This document shows, one piece after another, positions 36,101-49,360 of a DNA stretch of 64,000 nt (its first letter is position 1; every line of letters starts with the position of its first letter). Below the pieces are notes generated by a model. The model was not told the DNA's origin. It was given only the letters and a program-made list of their open reading frames with translations, and did not search any database. Made by a program: the position numbers and the translations under genes. Source of the stretch: Argopecten irradians (lineage: Eukaryota > Mollusca > Bivalvia > Pectinida > Pectinidae); contig NC_091134.1 of assembly GCF_041381155.1 (NCBI RefSeq), positions 56,906,467-56,970,466 of the forward strand, written 5' to 3'.

Positions 36101-39100
36101 AGCTCAGAAGCCTCATTGTTGCAAAACTTCTCGAGATTTTCCCCTCAATTAAAGCCATCAAGTAAGCTTTACAGCTCTTTAATATAAAATAAAGCATTGA
36201 ATGAGTGACTCATTAGGACGACCGTGAAATAGAATGTTTTGAATGATGGACTAGTACTAATTAGATATAGATTTCTGTAAGACATAGAAATAGGGAAGGG
36301 AAAATAGTTTGAAACTTGTCATTGGTTTGTTGAAAATTCAAGTTAAATTGTGTGATCTTTTGCAAAAAGAAGGAGAGGGGGCATATATGTAAATAAGGTC
36401 AATTTGTCTTTAAAACATTTAATTTTTTCACATATTTGAGTTTAAATTGTAATGGAAGTGTAATGATTATTATAGTACAGTAGAATGTTGAACATGTTTG
36501 TTATTTTTACAGAGTACACAGAGCAGCCCTATGGATTCTCGGTGAATATTGTACTACCAATGAGGATATACAGAGTGTCATGAATCTGATCCGCCAGTCC
36601 ATTGGAGAGGTCAGTAACTGATCTACACACTTTGGTATAGGACTACTCATACGAGTAGCTTATAGAAAATACTACACAAGTTCAGCCTTTGATACTTTAA
36701 GACAGTACAAGGTTTGAGACAGATCAGATTGTTTTCACATGGTTAATACAGTTCACATCATGCATTGACAGATCTATGATTCTGGTTATTGTATAACCTG
36801 TATTCTAACAAACATTTTAAACTGAATTCTATCTACATACATGGATGTTTTTTGACAAGAGGTTTAATATGTTCCTCCACAGAGGTAATAATACAATATT
36901 GCATGTTTCCAAAAATGTATTTTTTGTGATTATCACCATTGTTGTCGAACTCCTCATGATAAATATTAGGACATTAGAGATTAATTTTAATACCAAAACA
37001 GATAAATTTTTACTACAGTACAAAATATCTATATAACTGTGCTTGTCTGTTGTTGTTTTTTAACACATTAGATTTGTCTGGTTGTTTTTAGATTCCTATT
37101 GTGGACGATGAAATCAAGAAAGCTGCAGGAGAAGTAAAAGATGATGGTAAATAACTTGATCTATAGCACACAAAACATACTATGTAGTTTGCATATTTTT
37201 ATATATCTAAATAGTGAAATGATTAATGTGATTGAAAGATGTGCATTATGAAGGCCATATCTCACATTGTTTTACTAATGTCTGCCATTTTAACTACTAT
37301 AACTTTGGTGTATGATACAGAGATGCAGGGCGCTGGAGGGGCCCAGAAACTGGTTACAGCAGATGGCACATATGCAACACAGAGTGCATTCAGCACTGTC
37401 ACTGTTTCCAAGAAAGAAGACAGGTGAGCTGTTTTAAGGCATTATCATTACTGACACAAGTGCAAAGAGAATCTGTTATATAAACATGTATCATTTGATA
37501 TTGATATTCTATTATATATTATGTCAAATGTAATATATGTGATATATGAAACCAATCAAAAGTCCTGAGAAGCAATTTTTCACCACCATAGGGAGTTAGT
37601 AAATATGTTGACTAGTAGCCCATAATCACCATGTATGACTAATGCATCATTGTAAGCTGCTGTAAATAATTTCAAATTATCATTACAATTAACCTAGATG
37701 CTTTCTTACAGACCGCCTATGCGACAGTATATGATGGACGGTGACTTCTTTGTTGGAGCATCACTGTCCACCACCCTCACTAAGTTGGCCCTGCGTTATA
37801 TCACTAATACAGATAACATTAAACGTCAGAATGTAAGTAATCCCCAGTCAATTCCATCACTTAGTTAGATTTTGAGAATTTAGACGTATGTGAAGCTCAT
37901 TAATTCATACAGCCATAGAGAGAAAAGTAGTTTTTATACAGTAACTTTATTTGGTGTTGATCTTTTAGAATAAATGTTCATGACCCTTGGAATCCAAATA
38001 GAATTAATTGTATCAATGGAGATATTTCATGGAATTTCATACACCTTCTTTATGATTTATAAACAAACACTATATCTCAAAAAATCTAATTACAGGACAA
38101 TATGTTATTTATTTGTGTATATTTTCATTACTTTTTGGAATTTTTTGGTGTCAATATTTGGGTATGCAATGTTATTTGTTTTTTTTTTTTTTCATTTCCA
38201 TTACAGGCATTCTTGGCTGAGGCTATGCTTGTCATGGCATCCATCATTCATTTTGGAAAATCTGGACTTCCTGCAAAGGTAAGAAAGAAAACCTTTATGA
38301 AATAAGTCAAATGAAATATGAGGGGTAATAATTGAAATTGAATTACTGCATTAGGTGAATTAGTTTGAAAAAAAGACCATCCTGATTGTATTTAAAATAC
38401 TAAGTGTTGTTGTTTTTTTACCTGTTTAGCCTATTACTGATGATGATTTCGACCGTATTGCAACCTGTCTGAGGGTACTGGCGGAGAGGAGTCCAATCAT
38501 GGAGGATATATTTAACAAAGATTGCCGTGAGTCACTGTCACTCATGTTGGCTGCCAAGATGGATGAGGAAAAAGAAATGCAGAAAGTATGTAATAATGAC
38601 ATTAACTTCACATTATCATTCAAGTTCTTAATAAATCAAGTGTGGTCTATTGGAATAAAATATATTGTAAAATTATAATACCGTCAGAAAGATATTATGG
38701 GCAGACTCCATGTTGAAAATTATTTCAGGAAAAGTTCTACAATTTTAACTTTTTAACTCATGAAATTTTGTGGGAAATCATATCTGGGAAAAACTGCAAA
38801 TCTTTGCTTCAAACCTTATGCAAGAAATCAAAGACTCAAATTTTGTTGTCAAGACATTTTCAGCTGTTATCAGATAAAGATTGAATGGATCAAATACATA
38901 TACTATAATAGAATACATTGATTATGACCTCAATATTGAGTTTTCAATTAACATTACAGGTGTCGGAGCGAAGAGCAGTGAAGATACAGGCAGATGATCC
39001 AATATCGTTTTCACAGCTCATTAACAAGGGTGAACTGGGAGCCACAGAGGTAAACATACCATCTGTCCTACAAATAATTATCACCCCTTTATTAAGAGTT

Positions 39101-42100
39101 TTTACAACATCATCAATTAGAGATGATTTGCTCACAAGTATTTTTATCTCTCCCTTTGTGTAGCTTTTGTTTGAGCTGAACCTTTATACTTGTCTAGGGA
39201 ATGGTTTTTGAGATAAGCATTTTTCTTTAAAAATATCATTTTAGGAGCTATAATTTTGCACTAAAATTTCTCTTAAGTCAATGTGTAATTTTGATATTTT
39301 TTCCACATTTAGTAGTACCAATACTTTTATTGTATATACTACTGTATTACTGGTTGGATATAAATTGAATATCCAGGTTTTATTGGTGTGTTCCCAAATA
39401 TTTGTAACTTTATAATGATCGCTAGACAATATTTGTAGTGTAGATATTTGAGTTATGATATGTAATATTGAGTTGTCTTTGAGCTATGTTATTGCCTTTT
39501 TGTTGTAGAATATGTTTGAGTTAACCCTTTCCCAAGCCCTGGGTATGAACACTAAAAAAGACGCAGATCCTGTTGGTGCCTCCAAACTGAACAAAGTAAG
39601 TGAGCAAAAAACAAAATTTTCTTTCCAAATGGCTCCATATGTCAATTTATAGAAGAAAAAAAAAATATCACAAAACATTTTACCTGTCATAATTTGCTGT
39701 CACTTACAAGATATGTTGAATCAAATATTTTGCTTTGGGTCCAATTCATAAACCATAGAAGGATATAATGTTTAGTTATTGCCTTTAAAAAACTGTGTTG
39801 GTCAGAAACAAATGCATTTTATTCCATTCTTGATCAAAATCCTTGATTACAAATATTATTTTGGGTTTTAAAATTTTGTGTTGATTGCAACATTATTTCC
39901 AGTATATGCCAATAAGGAGATGGTTTTTGTAAACTTTAGTCAAATGAAAATTGTTAAAAAACACCAAATCATCAAGGTAAAGATTTGTCCTAATGTCTAT
40001 GACTAACACCTGTAGTTGTACTCTTAATTTGGTCTAAATGCTGCCAGCGCATTACTTAGTACATCCTCAATATTTCAGGGGTTATTATCACCGTCGTTGT
40101 ATCCACCCCTGAACTATGTCGTAGTGAAATGGACGTAGTCCAGGGGTGGATATAATGACAGTGATAGTACCTCTGGAATATTGAGGATCTTCTTAGTGAT
40201 GCTTGGGTCAATTGCAAAAGTGTATAATAAAACTTTTATTTTATTCTACTTATTAACTTATCACATTTACCCATGGAAATTGGTAAATATAATAAATAAA
40301 ACTTATGACTGCTAAGAAAATGCAAAGAAAAGGCACAAATTTTATTAGAGACATTTCTTTACAGGTTACACAGTTAACAGGTTTTTCCGACCCAGTATAT
40401 GCAGAGGCCTATGTCAATGTAAACCAGTTTGACATTGTACTAGACGTACTAGTGGTCAATCAAACTGGAGACACCCTACAGAACCTGACACTGGAACTGG
40501 CCACTCTGGGTAGGTATCAACAGTCACTATCAAGGTGGCCTGTAGATTCTGATGTGTATTATTGATGTATTGGGTATTGCAGAAGGTGTGAAGGATATTA
40601 ATTTAGTACTGTATATGTATAAGATACTTGAGATTTGATGTTAAAGTGTTCTTAATGTAGATCCATTGAGCTGAAGTTTGTCATCAATTTATAGCAGGGT
40701 GCTTTGAAAATGTAGTATATTGAAAAAAATACTGTTTTATGTGTTGCAGGAGACTTGAAGCTGGTAGAGAAACCATCGCCTCTAACAATGGCTCCTCATG
40801 ACTTTTGTAACATTAAGGCCAATGTTAAGGTAGCATCAACAGAAAATGGAATCATTTTTGGAAATATTGGTGAGTTTGATACTTGGTTCCTGTCAAATTA
40901 TACTAGGCACATGCAGTTGTAAACGAATCAAATTTGAAGAAATCATTACATTTTGATGCAAAGTTTTAGAAATTCAGAAGATAAGAATATCTTGAAGTAT
41001 CAATTTCCCCCAATTATTTTTGAACTGATTTAAAATAGATGTCAATAAAGGGAGTTCAAATGAACACATTGATAGGCAAAATTTTGGGGCATGGAATTCA
41101 TTTTTGAAGATTTTCTTGAACTACTAAATTTTCCTCTTTGAGATATCTCTAAAATTAAGAATAAAGAATTTCTGGGTTTTTTTTCCCATGGTAATCAAAG
41201 TGTTGAGCTTTATGATTTTACATTCATGAATAAATCTTGCTATAGTGTATGATGTGACTGGAGCTGCTAGTGACCGTAACTGTGTTGTCCTCAACGACAT
41301 CCACATTGATATCATGGACTACATTGTACCTGCCATGTGTAACGACAGCGAGTTCCGTCAGATGTGGGCAGAGTTTGAATGGGAAAACAAGGTGGCTGTC
41401 AACACCAACATTTCCAATTTATCTGAATTCTTACAACACGTCATCAAATGTACCAACATGAAATGTCTTACACCAGAAAAGGTGAGTTATTGTAAAAAAA
41501 TTGTTTGTGTGACATGGAAAGTTTGTTGTATGTAAACTTCAATTTTTATCTTGGTTGCTATGAAGCCATTTCTATAACTACAAAGAAGGTTGATTAAGAT
41601 ATCATGTTTTATATAAGATTGATAAATACTGTTGGTATATGGGTTTACAACAAAACGTTATATGGTACCCACAAATAACTACTAAAAGCTTCAAATCACA
41701 AGAGAATACAATCACGTTTTCTGTTACATTTGTTTTAGTGTATTTGACGGCTACCAGCGACACCAAATTTAAAAGACAAATTCCATCATATACCTCGTAA
41801 AGATAAATATGTTCATATCTGATTCAGTGGTTGTTTATTGTTAATTTGCCATTTTACTCAAAGTTTTAATTAGTATGCTCTGAGACAGTTTATAAAGTTT
41901 ATTTTCTTATCTTTATAGGCTCTATCTGGCGAGTGTGGATTCATGGCTGCCAATCTGTACGCTAAGTCAATCTTTGGTGAGGATGTACTGGCTAACCTGA
42001 GTGTGGAGAAGCCTGCTCACCTGTCTAGTGACTCACCAGTACAAGGTCACATCAGGATACGTGCCAAGAGCCAGGCGAGTCAACTCAATGTTCTCTCTTT

Positions 42101-43812
42101 ATATATATAGGTTTTTCAACAAGTAACTGTTGTTTATCATGTTTATCAAAATCTTGTTAATTATACATGTATTCAAATTTTAAAAGCTTTTGTCTTTTCA
42201 AAATTTAAGAATTAACTAATAAGAGTTTAGATAAACATGATAAGTAAGTCATGTGTTGGGGAACCGGTTTATCGCATAACATGAACTCTCTATTTATATC
42301 GTAGTAATCAGTTGTTTCTCTCTACATTCAATGAAGCTAACTGCTGTATCATATGTATGTCTTTAAGCCATGAAATAGAGAGCCAATACCATGCATTTTA
42401 TACCTTTAATCAGTTTAACTTCGTGTACCAATTACAAATGAAATTTTAATGAAAATGCACTATGAAAAGTAATCCAAAACCGAAAGCCATATGCATCCAA
42501 TCAGAATTTAGAAAGGTTTGTGATGACCATTGAAAGGCGACACAGGTGTTTGTGGGATGTTTAAAGATAAACAATAATCATCTACTGTAGAGTTTATCAC
42601 ATGATTTTTCCTTTGTGAAACATGCATAGTTATGGGATAAAATAGTATAATGAGTCTGTCAATACTTCTCTTTTTAGCCCACCATCATCAGATGGTGGGC
42701 TATTCAAATCGCCCCGCGTCTGTGGTCCGTTGTTTGTCGTCCATCTGTTGTGGCCATACAGATTTTGAGGCTGATCGGAAAAACAAGATGGCTGCTTGAT
42801 TTTGGCAGTTGAAGTTTGTTATCGCTATTTCTTGAAGGGATTTTGTTCAAACTTCACATTTAGGATTCTATTGGTCCCTAGTTGTGCCATATAGATTTTG
42901 AGGCTGATCGGAAAAACAAGATGGCCGCCATGCAACCATCTTGGATTTTGATAGTTAAAGTTTGTTACCGCTATTTCTCAGAAAGTACTGAAGGGATCTT
43001 TCTCAAATTTCATATATAGGTTCCCCTAGGACCATAGTTGTGCATATTGGATTTTTAGACCTATCAGTCAACAAAATTGCCGACCAGCCGCCATCTTGGA
43101 TTTTGGTAGTTGAAGTTTGTTACCACTATTTCTCAGAAAGTATTGAAGGAATCTCTCTCAAATTCCATATGAAGGTTCCCCTTAGCCCCTAGTTGTGCAT
43201 ATTGCATTTTGGGACTTATCGGTCAACAAGATGGCCACCTGGCAGCCATCTTTGATTTTGATAGTTACCGCTATTTGTCAGAAATTACTGAAGGGATATC
43301 TCTCAAATTCCATGCATAGGTTTCCCTTGGCCCTAGTTGTGCATAGTACCTTTGGGTCTGATCGGTCAACAAGATGGCCAACTGGCCGCCATCTTGGATT
43401 TCACCACTGTTTCTCAGAAAGTAAAGTAGCGTTCTGTCTTAAATTTCTTATGTAATACGCTTGAAAAAGTTTGAAAAGCAGGGAAAAGACCCCCCTTCCA
43501 TTGTCAGACATAGATCATTCTTTGGTTGGCGCCAAGATCCCTCTGGGATCTCTTGTTTAAAGTTTTCAACAGTTTTGTTTTGTCTCCACTTTTTACCCAT
43601 TTTTACCTTCTGATCTTGTTCACATTTCATGTGGAGATTGAACATATTTTTGTTATACAGAGATCTCTACTGTCTAGTCAAAGAGGAATCATACTGTTGT
43701 GACCAATATATCTAATGATAATTTTTTAATTTTTCAGGGTATGGCTCTGAGTATGGGAGATAAGATCAATCTGTCACAGAAGAGAGTGTACAAGCCTGGT
43801 GCCGCAGCTTAA
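30138..43812 (+). CDS. COPB1: Coatomer subunit beta (beta-COP)
   Basis: Beta-COP is a core subunit of the COPI coat that buds vesicles from Golgi to ER. Coding exons: 30138-30222, 30491-30720, 32757-32926, 33101-33215, 33519-33611, 33977-34114, 34555-34674, 35162-35269, 35509-35652, 36016-36161, 36513-36609, 37092-37146, 37321-37423, 37712-37832, 38207-38278, 38430-38585, 38960-39049, 39509-39595, 40365-40509, 40750-40869, 41246-41481, 41919-42074, 43738-43812. They sum to 2862 nt: 953 residues plus stop, the human length. The start ([19 protein letters not shown]) follows the family. The N-terminal adaptin-like HEAT solenoid ([48 protein letters not shown]) leads through an acidic linker to the C-terminal appendage ([55 protein letters not shown]). 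All introns are GT-AG except the last (GC-AG). The frame is intact, so it is functional and probably the housekeeping copy. Confidence 0.97.
31136..32320. mobile_element. Pogo/Tigger-type nonautonomous element in COPB1 intron 2
   Basis: Ends CAGTGGACCCGCGATAATCC and GGATTATCGAGGGTCCACTG are inverted and bordered by TA on each side, as in the Tigger branch of Tc1/mariner elements. Subterminal GTCCGGAAAACTC..ATCCGGAC words repeat in inverted orientation near both ends. The 1185-bp interior has no transposase frame. Confidence 0.85.
40061..40191. mobile_element. Family B MITE, short form, in COPB1 intron 18
   Basis: ACATCCTCAATATTTCAGGGG faces its inverted copy ending AATATTGAGGATCTT. CTTAGT flanks at 40055-40060 and 40192-40197 are a 6-bp target-site duplication, the same size as for the copy at 24997. 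The whole element folds as a hairpin. Confidence 0.75.
42675..43556 (+). mobile_element. Rolling-circle-like element with ~155-bp internal repeats in the last COPB1 intron
   Basis: It opens with the hairpin AGCCCACCATCATCAGATGG-TGGGCT, then a CGTCTGTGGTCCGTTG-type linker. Four or five monomers about 143-156 bp long follow (AGTTGTGC at 42880, 43035, 43191 and 43334), and it ends CCCTCTGGGATCTCTTGT. The ending parallels CCCTCTGGGCCTCTTGT of the elements at 55965 and 58984. I infer a nonautonomous Helentron-like family; no Rep/helicase sequence is present. Confidence 0.6.
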
Positions 43813-44059
43813 CGCACCTACACACAGTCCAGCTAGACACCAAGGGAGTACCATGTCAAGTACACCAACACTGAAATGTGAATTAAAAATAGAAATCAAG
43901 TGGAAAACACTGTAGAAAAGACTGTCAGGCCAACTGATCGTACTCCTGTACCAAAAATACTTAAATTACTTAAAAATAATATTAAATATTGGGAAAATTG
44001 GATGGACTTACACATAATGATATTGACAATTCAAAACAGTATATTATTTATCTTCCTGA

Positions 44060-44065
44060 AATAAA
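44060..44065 (+). promoter_or_regulatory. Poly(A) signal AATAAA of COPB1
   Basis: Canonical AATAAA about 250 bases after the COPB1 stop. A further AATAAA lies around 44249 and could serve as a second site. The minisatellite begins shortly after it. Confidence 0.6.
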
Positions 44066-44299
44066 TTTTGAATAGCATAGAATTTTGAATCTGCTTACAA
44101 CCAACCCTACCTTTTGTAGTCCCTGATTACCTTTGACTTTTCCATTTGAATATTGGTGTCATGTGCTCATTAGATCTAGAAGTTATTTATATATTGATCA
44201 TAAAATTTAAAGGTTTCACACTTTTGAAAATATGTATTTGAGATTTTAAATAAATAATATATATACTGTCCTCATTTGTGTTGAAATTTTGTGTAATGT

Positions 44300-47200
44300 G
44301 GAACCAATGACATGATATGGAGATAGACTAGGGAACCAGTGACATAGAGACATACTAGAGAACCAGTGACATGGAGAGGTGAACCAGTGACATGGAGACA
44401 CACTAGAGAAACAGTGACATGATATAGAGATAGACTGGGGAACCACTGGTAATGAGACATACTGGGGAACCAGTGACATGGAGACAGACTGGAGAACTAG
44501 TGACGTGGTGAGGTGAACCAGTGACATGGAGAGGTGAACCAGTGACATGGAGACAGACTGAGGAACCTGTGACAGAGAGACAGACTGAGGAACCAGTGAC
44601 ATGGAGACAGACTGGAGAACCAGTGACATGGAGACAGACTGAGGAACTAGTGACATGGAGACATACTAGAGAACCAGTGACATGGAAATAGACTGGAGAA
44701 CTAGTGACATGGTGAGGTGAACCAGTGACATGGAGACGGACTAGAGAACCAGTGACATGGAGACAGACTGGAGAACTAGTGACATGGTGAGGTGAACCAG
44801 TGACATGGAGATGGACTAGAGAACCAGTAACATGGAGACAGACTAGGGAACCAGGGACAAGGAGACAGACTGAGGAACCAGTGACATGGAGATAGACTGT
44901 GGAACCAGTGAAATGGAGACAGACTGAGGAACTAGTGACATGGAGACAATCTACAGAACCATTGACATGGAGAGGTGAACCAGTGACATGGAGACAGACT
45001 AGAGAAACAGTGACATGATATAGAGATAGACTGGGGAACCACTGGTAATGAGACATACTGGGGAACCAGTGACATGGAGACAGACTGGAAAACTAGTGAT
45101 GTGGAGAGGTGAACTAGTGACATGGAGTCGACTAGAGAACAGGACTAGAGAACCAGTGACATGACAGACTGAGGACAAGACTGGAGACGGAAAACCAGTG
45201 ACATGGAGACAGACTAGGAACCAGGGACTGAGACATACTGAGGAACCAGTGACATGAGACAGACTGAGAACCAGTACATGGAGTGACAGACTGAGGAATA
45301 GTGACATGGAAACGGAAACAGTGAGAACAGAAAGTGACATGGAGACAGACTGAGGGAACCAGGGACATGGAGACATACTGAGGAACCAGTGACATGAGAC
45401 AGACTGAGAACCAGTGACATGGAGACAGACTGAGGAATCAGTGACATGGAAACAGACTGAGGAACCAGTGACATGGAGACACACTAGGGAACCAGTGACA
45501 TGGAGACAGACTGAGGAACCAGCGACATGGAGACAGACTGAGGAACCAGTGACATGAGACAGACTGAGGAACTAGTGACATGAGACGGACTGAGGAACTA
45601 GTGACATGGAGACAGACTAGAGGAACCAGTAACATGGAGACAGGACAGGGAACAGTGACATGGAGACAGACTGGAACCAGTGACATGGAGACAGACTGGA
45701 ACTGAGGAACCAGGACATGGAGACAGACTGAGGAACCAGTGACATGGAGACAGACTGAGGAACCAGTGACATGGAGAAGATGAGAACCAGACATAGCGAG
45801 GAACCAGACATGGAGACATGAACCAGACATGGAGACTAGACTAGAACTAGGGACATGGAGACATACTGAAAAACCAGTGACATGGAGACGGACTAGAGAA
45901 CTAGTGACATGGAGACAGACTAGAGAACCAGTGACATGGAGACAGACTAGGGAACCAGTGACATGGAGACAGACTGAGGAACCAGTGACATGGAGACAGA
46001 CTGAGGAACTAGTGACATGGAGACAGACTAGAGAACCAGTAACATGGAGACAGACTGAGGAATCAGTTACATGGAAACAGACTGAGGAACCAGTGACATG
46101 GAGACAGACTGAGGAACAGTGACATGGAGACAGACTGAGGAACCAGTGACATGGAGACAGACTGAGGGAACCAGTGACATGGAGACAGACTAGAGGAACC
46201 AGTGACATGGAGACAGACTGAGGAACCAGTGACATGGAGACAGACTGAGGAACCAGTGACATGGAGACAGACTAGGGAACCAGTGACATGGAGACAGACT
46301 GAGGAACCAGTGACATGGAGATAGACTGAGGAACCAGTGACATGGAGATAGACTGAGGAACTAGTGACATGGAGACAGACTAGAGAACCAGTACATGGAG
46401 ACAGACTAGGGAACAGTGACATGGAGACAGACTGAGGAACAGTGACATGGAGACAGACTGAGGAACCAGTACATGGAGACATGGGAGAGTGACAGACTAG
46501 GAACCAGTACATGGAGAGACCAGGAAAACTGAAACAGTGACATGAGAGACTGAGGAACAGTGACATAGGGAACAACAGATGAACAGTGACATGGAGACAG
46601 ACTGAGGAACTGACATGGAGAACAGACAAGAGGAACCAGTGACATGGAGACAGACTGAGGAACCAGTGACATGGAGACAGACTAGGGAACCAGTGACATG
46701 GAGACAGACTGAGGAACCAGTGACATGGAGACAGACTGAGGAACCAGTGACATGGAGACAGACTGAGAGAACCAGTGACATGGAGACAGACTGAGGAACC
46801 AGTGACATGGAGATAGACTGAGGAACTAGTGACATGGAGACAGACTAGAGAACCAGTAACATGGAGACAGACTAGGGAACCAGTGACATGGAGACAGACT
46901 GAGGAACCAGTGACATGGAGACAGACTGAGGAACCAGTGACATGGAGACAGACTGAGGAACCAGTGACATGGAGACAGACTGAGGAACCAGTGACATGGA
47001 GACAGACTAGGGAACCAGTGACATGGAGACAGACTGAGGAACCAGTGACATGGAGACAGACTGAGGAACCAGTGACATGGAGACAGACTGAGGAACCAGT
47101 GACATGGAGACAGACTAGGGAACCAGTGACATGGAGACAGACTGAGGAACCAGTGACATGGAGACAGACTAGGGAACCAGTGACATGGAGACAGACTGAG

Positions 47201-48239
47201 GAACCAGTGACATGGAAACAGACTGAGGAAAAAGTGACATGGAGACAGACTGAGGAATCAGTGACATGGAGACAGACTGAGGAAGAAGTGACATGGAGAC
47301 AGACTGAGAGAAGAAGTGATATGGAGACAGACTGAGGAATCAGTGACATGGAAGACAGACTGAGGAACCAGTGACATTGAAACAGACTGAGGAATCAGTG
47401 ACATGGAGACAGACTGGGAACCAGTGACATGGAAACAGACTGAGGAAAAAGTGACATGGAGACAGACTGAGGAACCAGTGACATGGAGACAGACTGAGGA
47501 AGAAGTGACATGGAGACAGACTGAGGGGAAAGTGACATGGAGACAGACTGAGGAATCAGTGACATGGGAGACAGACTGAGGAATCAGTGACATGGAAACA
47601 GACTGAGGAACCAGTGACATTGAAACAGACTGAGGAATCAGTGACATGGAGACAGACTGAGGAACTAGTGACATGGAAACAGACTGAGGAAGAGGTGACA
47701 GTGACATGGAAACAGACTGAGGAACCAGTGACATGGAAACAGACTGAGGAAAAAGTGACATGGAGACAGACTGAGGAATCAGTGAAATGGAGACAGACTG
47801 AGGAAGAAGTGACATGGAGACAGACTAGGGAACAAGTGACATGGAAACAGACTGAGGAAGAGGTGACATGGAGACAGACTGAGGAACCAGTGACATGGAA
47901 ACAGACTGAGGAACCAGTGACATGGAAACAGACTGAGGAAAAAGTGACATGGAAACAGACTGAGGAAGAGGTGACATGGAGACAGACTGAGGAACCAGTG
48001 ACATGGAAACAGACTGAGGAACCAGTGACATGGAAACAGACTGAGGAAAAAGTGACATGGAGACAGACTGAGGAATCAGTGAAATGGAGACAGACTGAGG
48101 AAGAAGTGACATGGAGACAGACTGAGGAACCAGTGACATGGAAACGGACTGAGGAAGAAGTGACATGGAGACAGACCGAGGAATCAGTGAAATGGAGACA
48201 GACTGAGGAAGAAGTGACATGGAGACACACTAAGGAACC
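44300..48239. repeat. 27-bp minisatellite array, ~3.9 kb
   Basis: Around 145 tandem units of GAACCAGTGACATGGAGACAGACTGAG and variants. A left block (to about 45.1 kb) has mixed units including GGTGAACC forms. Stretches near 45.13-45.85 and 46.38-46.63 kb are full of indels. A homogeneous block covers 46.63-47.22 kb, and a right block (47.22-48.24 kb) uses GAAAAAGTGACATGG and GAAGAAGTGACATGG forms. The 27-bp unit has few stops, so long frames appear on both strands (VTWRQTEEP on plus, CLHVTGSSV on minus). These are artefacts. Confidence 0.92.
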
Positions 48240-48417
48240 TTATTTCTCAGTGCTACGTCATCATATTATCAACGTCGTCAAATAATCGATTGATGTCATG
48301 CTATTGTGATTGCCACTTGATGTCAAAACTGTTGCTGGAAAGCGTGGTCATTGTGTCAAAAACGTGACATTTCTATGTGTGGGCCTGTGGCATAATAATC
48401 TGTGTATCTCGTTTTTC

Positions 48418-49090
48418 TGTCGCCTGCAACGCAAGGGCGACACTTAGGTATCACTATGTCGGCGTCGGTGTCGCCGTCCGGGAAACGGTTTCCGTGCGAT
48501 AATTGAAGTATTTATTATCCAATTTCAACCAAATTTTGTATATAGCTTTACATCAATGAGATCGCGGATGAATTCGATAATGGTAAAAATCCGTCAATAT
48601 TTGCAAGAGTTACGGGACTTTAAATTCGTCAAAACAGAAAAATCCATGGTTTCCGCTCGATAACTTAAATATTTATCGTCCAATTTCAACCAAATTTCAT
48701 AAATTGTTTTATATCAATGAGATCTTGAATGAGTTCAATAATGGTCAAAATCCGTCAATATTTGCCAGTTACGGGACTTTAAAATCATCAAAACAGAAAA
48801 ATCCATGGTTTCCGCTCAATAACTTAAATATTTATTGTCCGATTTCAACCAAATTTGGTATGTTGCTTTATATTAATGAGATCTCAGATGGATTCGATAC
48901 TGGTCAAAATCTGCCAATATCTGCAAGAGTTACGGGACCTTAAAATAGTCGAAACATGGCATCCACGTGAAAACTGTAGTATTTATTGTCCGATTTCAAC
49001 CAAATTCGGTATATTGCTTTATATCAATGAGATCTTCGATGGGTTTGATACTTTCCAAAATCCATCAATATTTGCAAGAGATATGGAACT
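48418..49090 (+). mobile_element. Tandem-repeat element with GGCGACA hairpin end
   Basis: It starts with the hairpin TGTCGCCTGCAACGCAAGGGCGACA-type inverted words, then a GTCGGCGTCGGTGTCGCCGTCC linker region, then about four monomers of 159 bp marked by TCCATGGTTTCCGCTC and TTTCAACCAAATTT. The far end is not clear. The same overall plan is seen at 42675 and 55965 although the sequences differ. Confidence 0.55.
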
Positions 49091-49360
49091 TGATTACTTC
49101 ACCTAAATTATTAACAATATTTTCAACTGTAAATAACTGTTTTTTGTGATGCTGTGCAGTCGACACATCCACTTCCGTGGAATTCATCTTACTGATGAGT
49201 TTGGTTGATTTAACGACTTTACCTTGATTACAGAGGCTTGATTATTTTGAGGGAAGTAAACGTGCATGCTTTCATATATAGTCCGCCAATGAGTGTTATA
49301 TTGTTGAAGTAAAATTAAATTTAATGATACTTTCAATGAGAAATATTCCATCCTAAAATT

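Noticed and set aside
44403-48285. Many long open frames on both strands (VTWRQTEEP, CLHVTGSSV types)
   Set aside because: They follow the 27-bp unit exactly, occur in several frames at once, and have no promoter, splice or domain support.
48418-49090. CRISPR-like or satellite array
   Set aside because: The monomers are contiguous with no spacers, and a terminal hairpin marks a mobile element.
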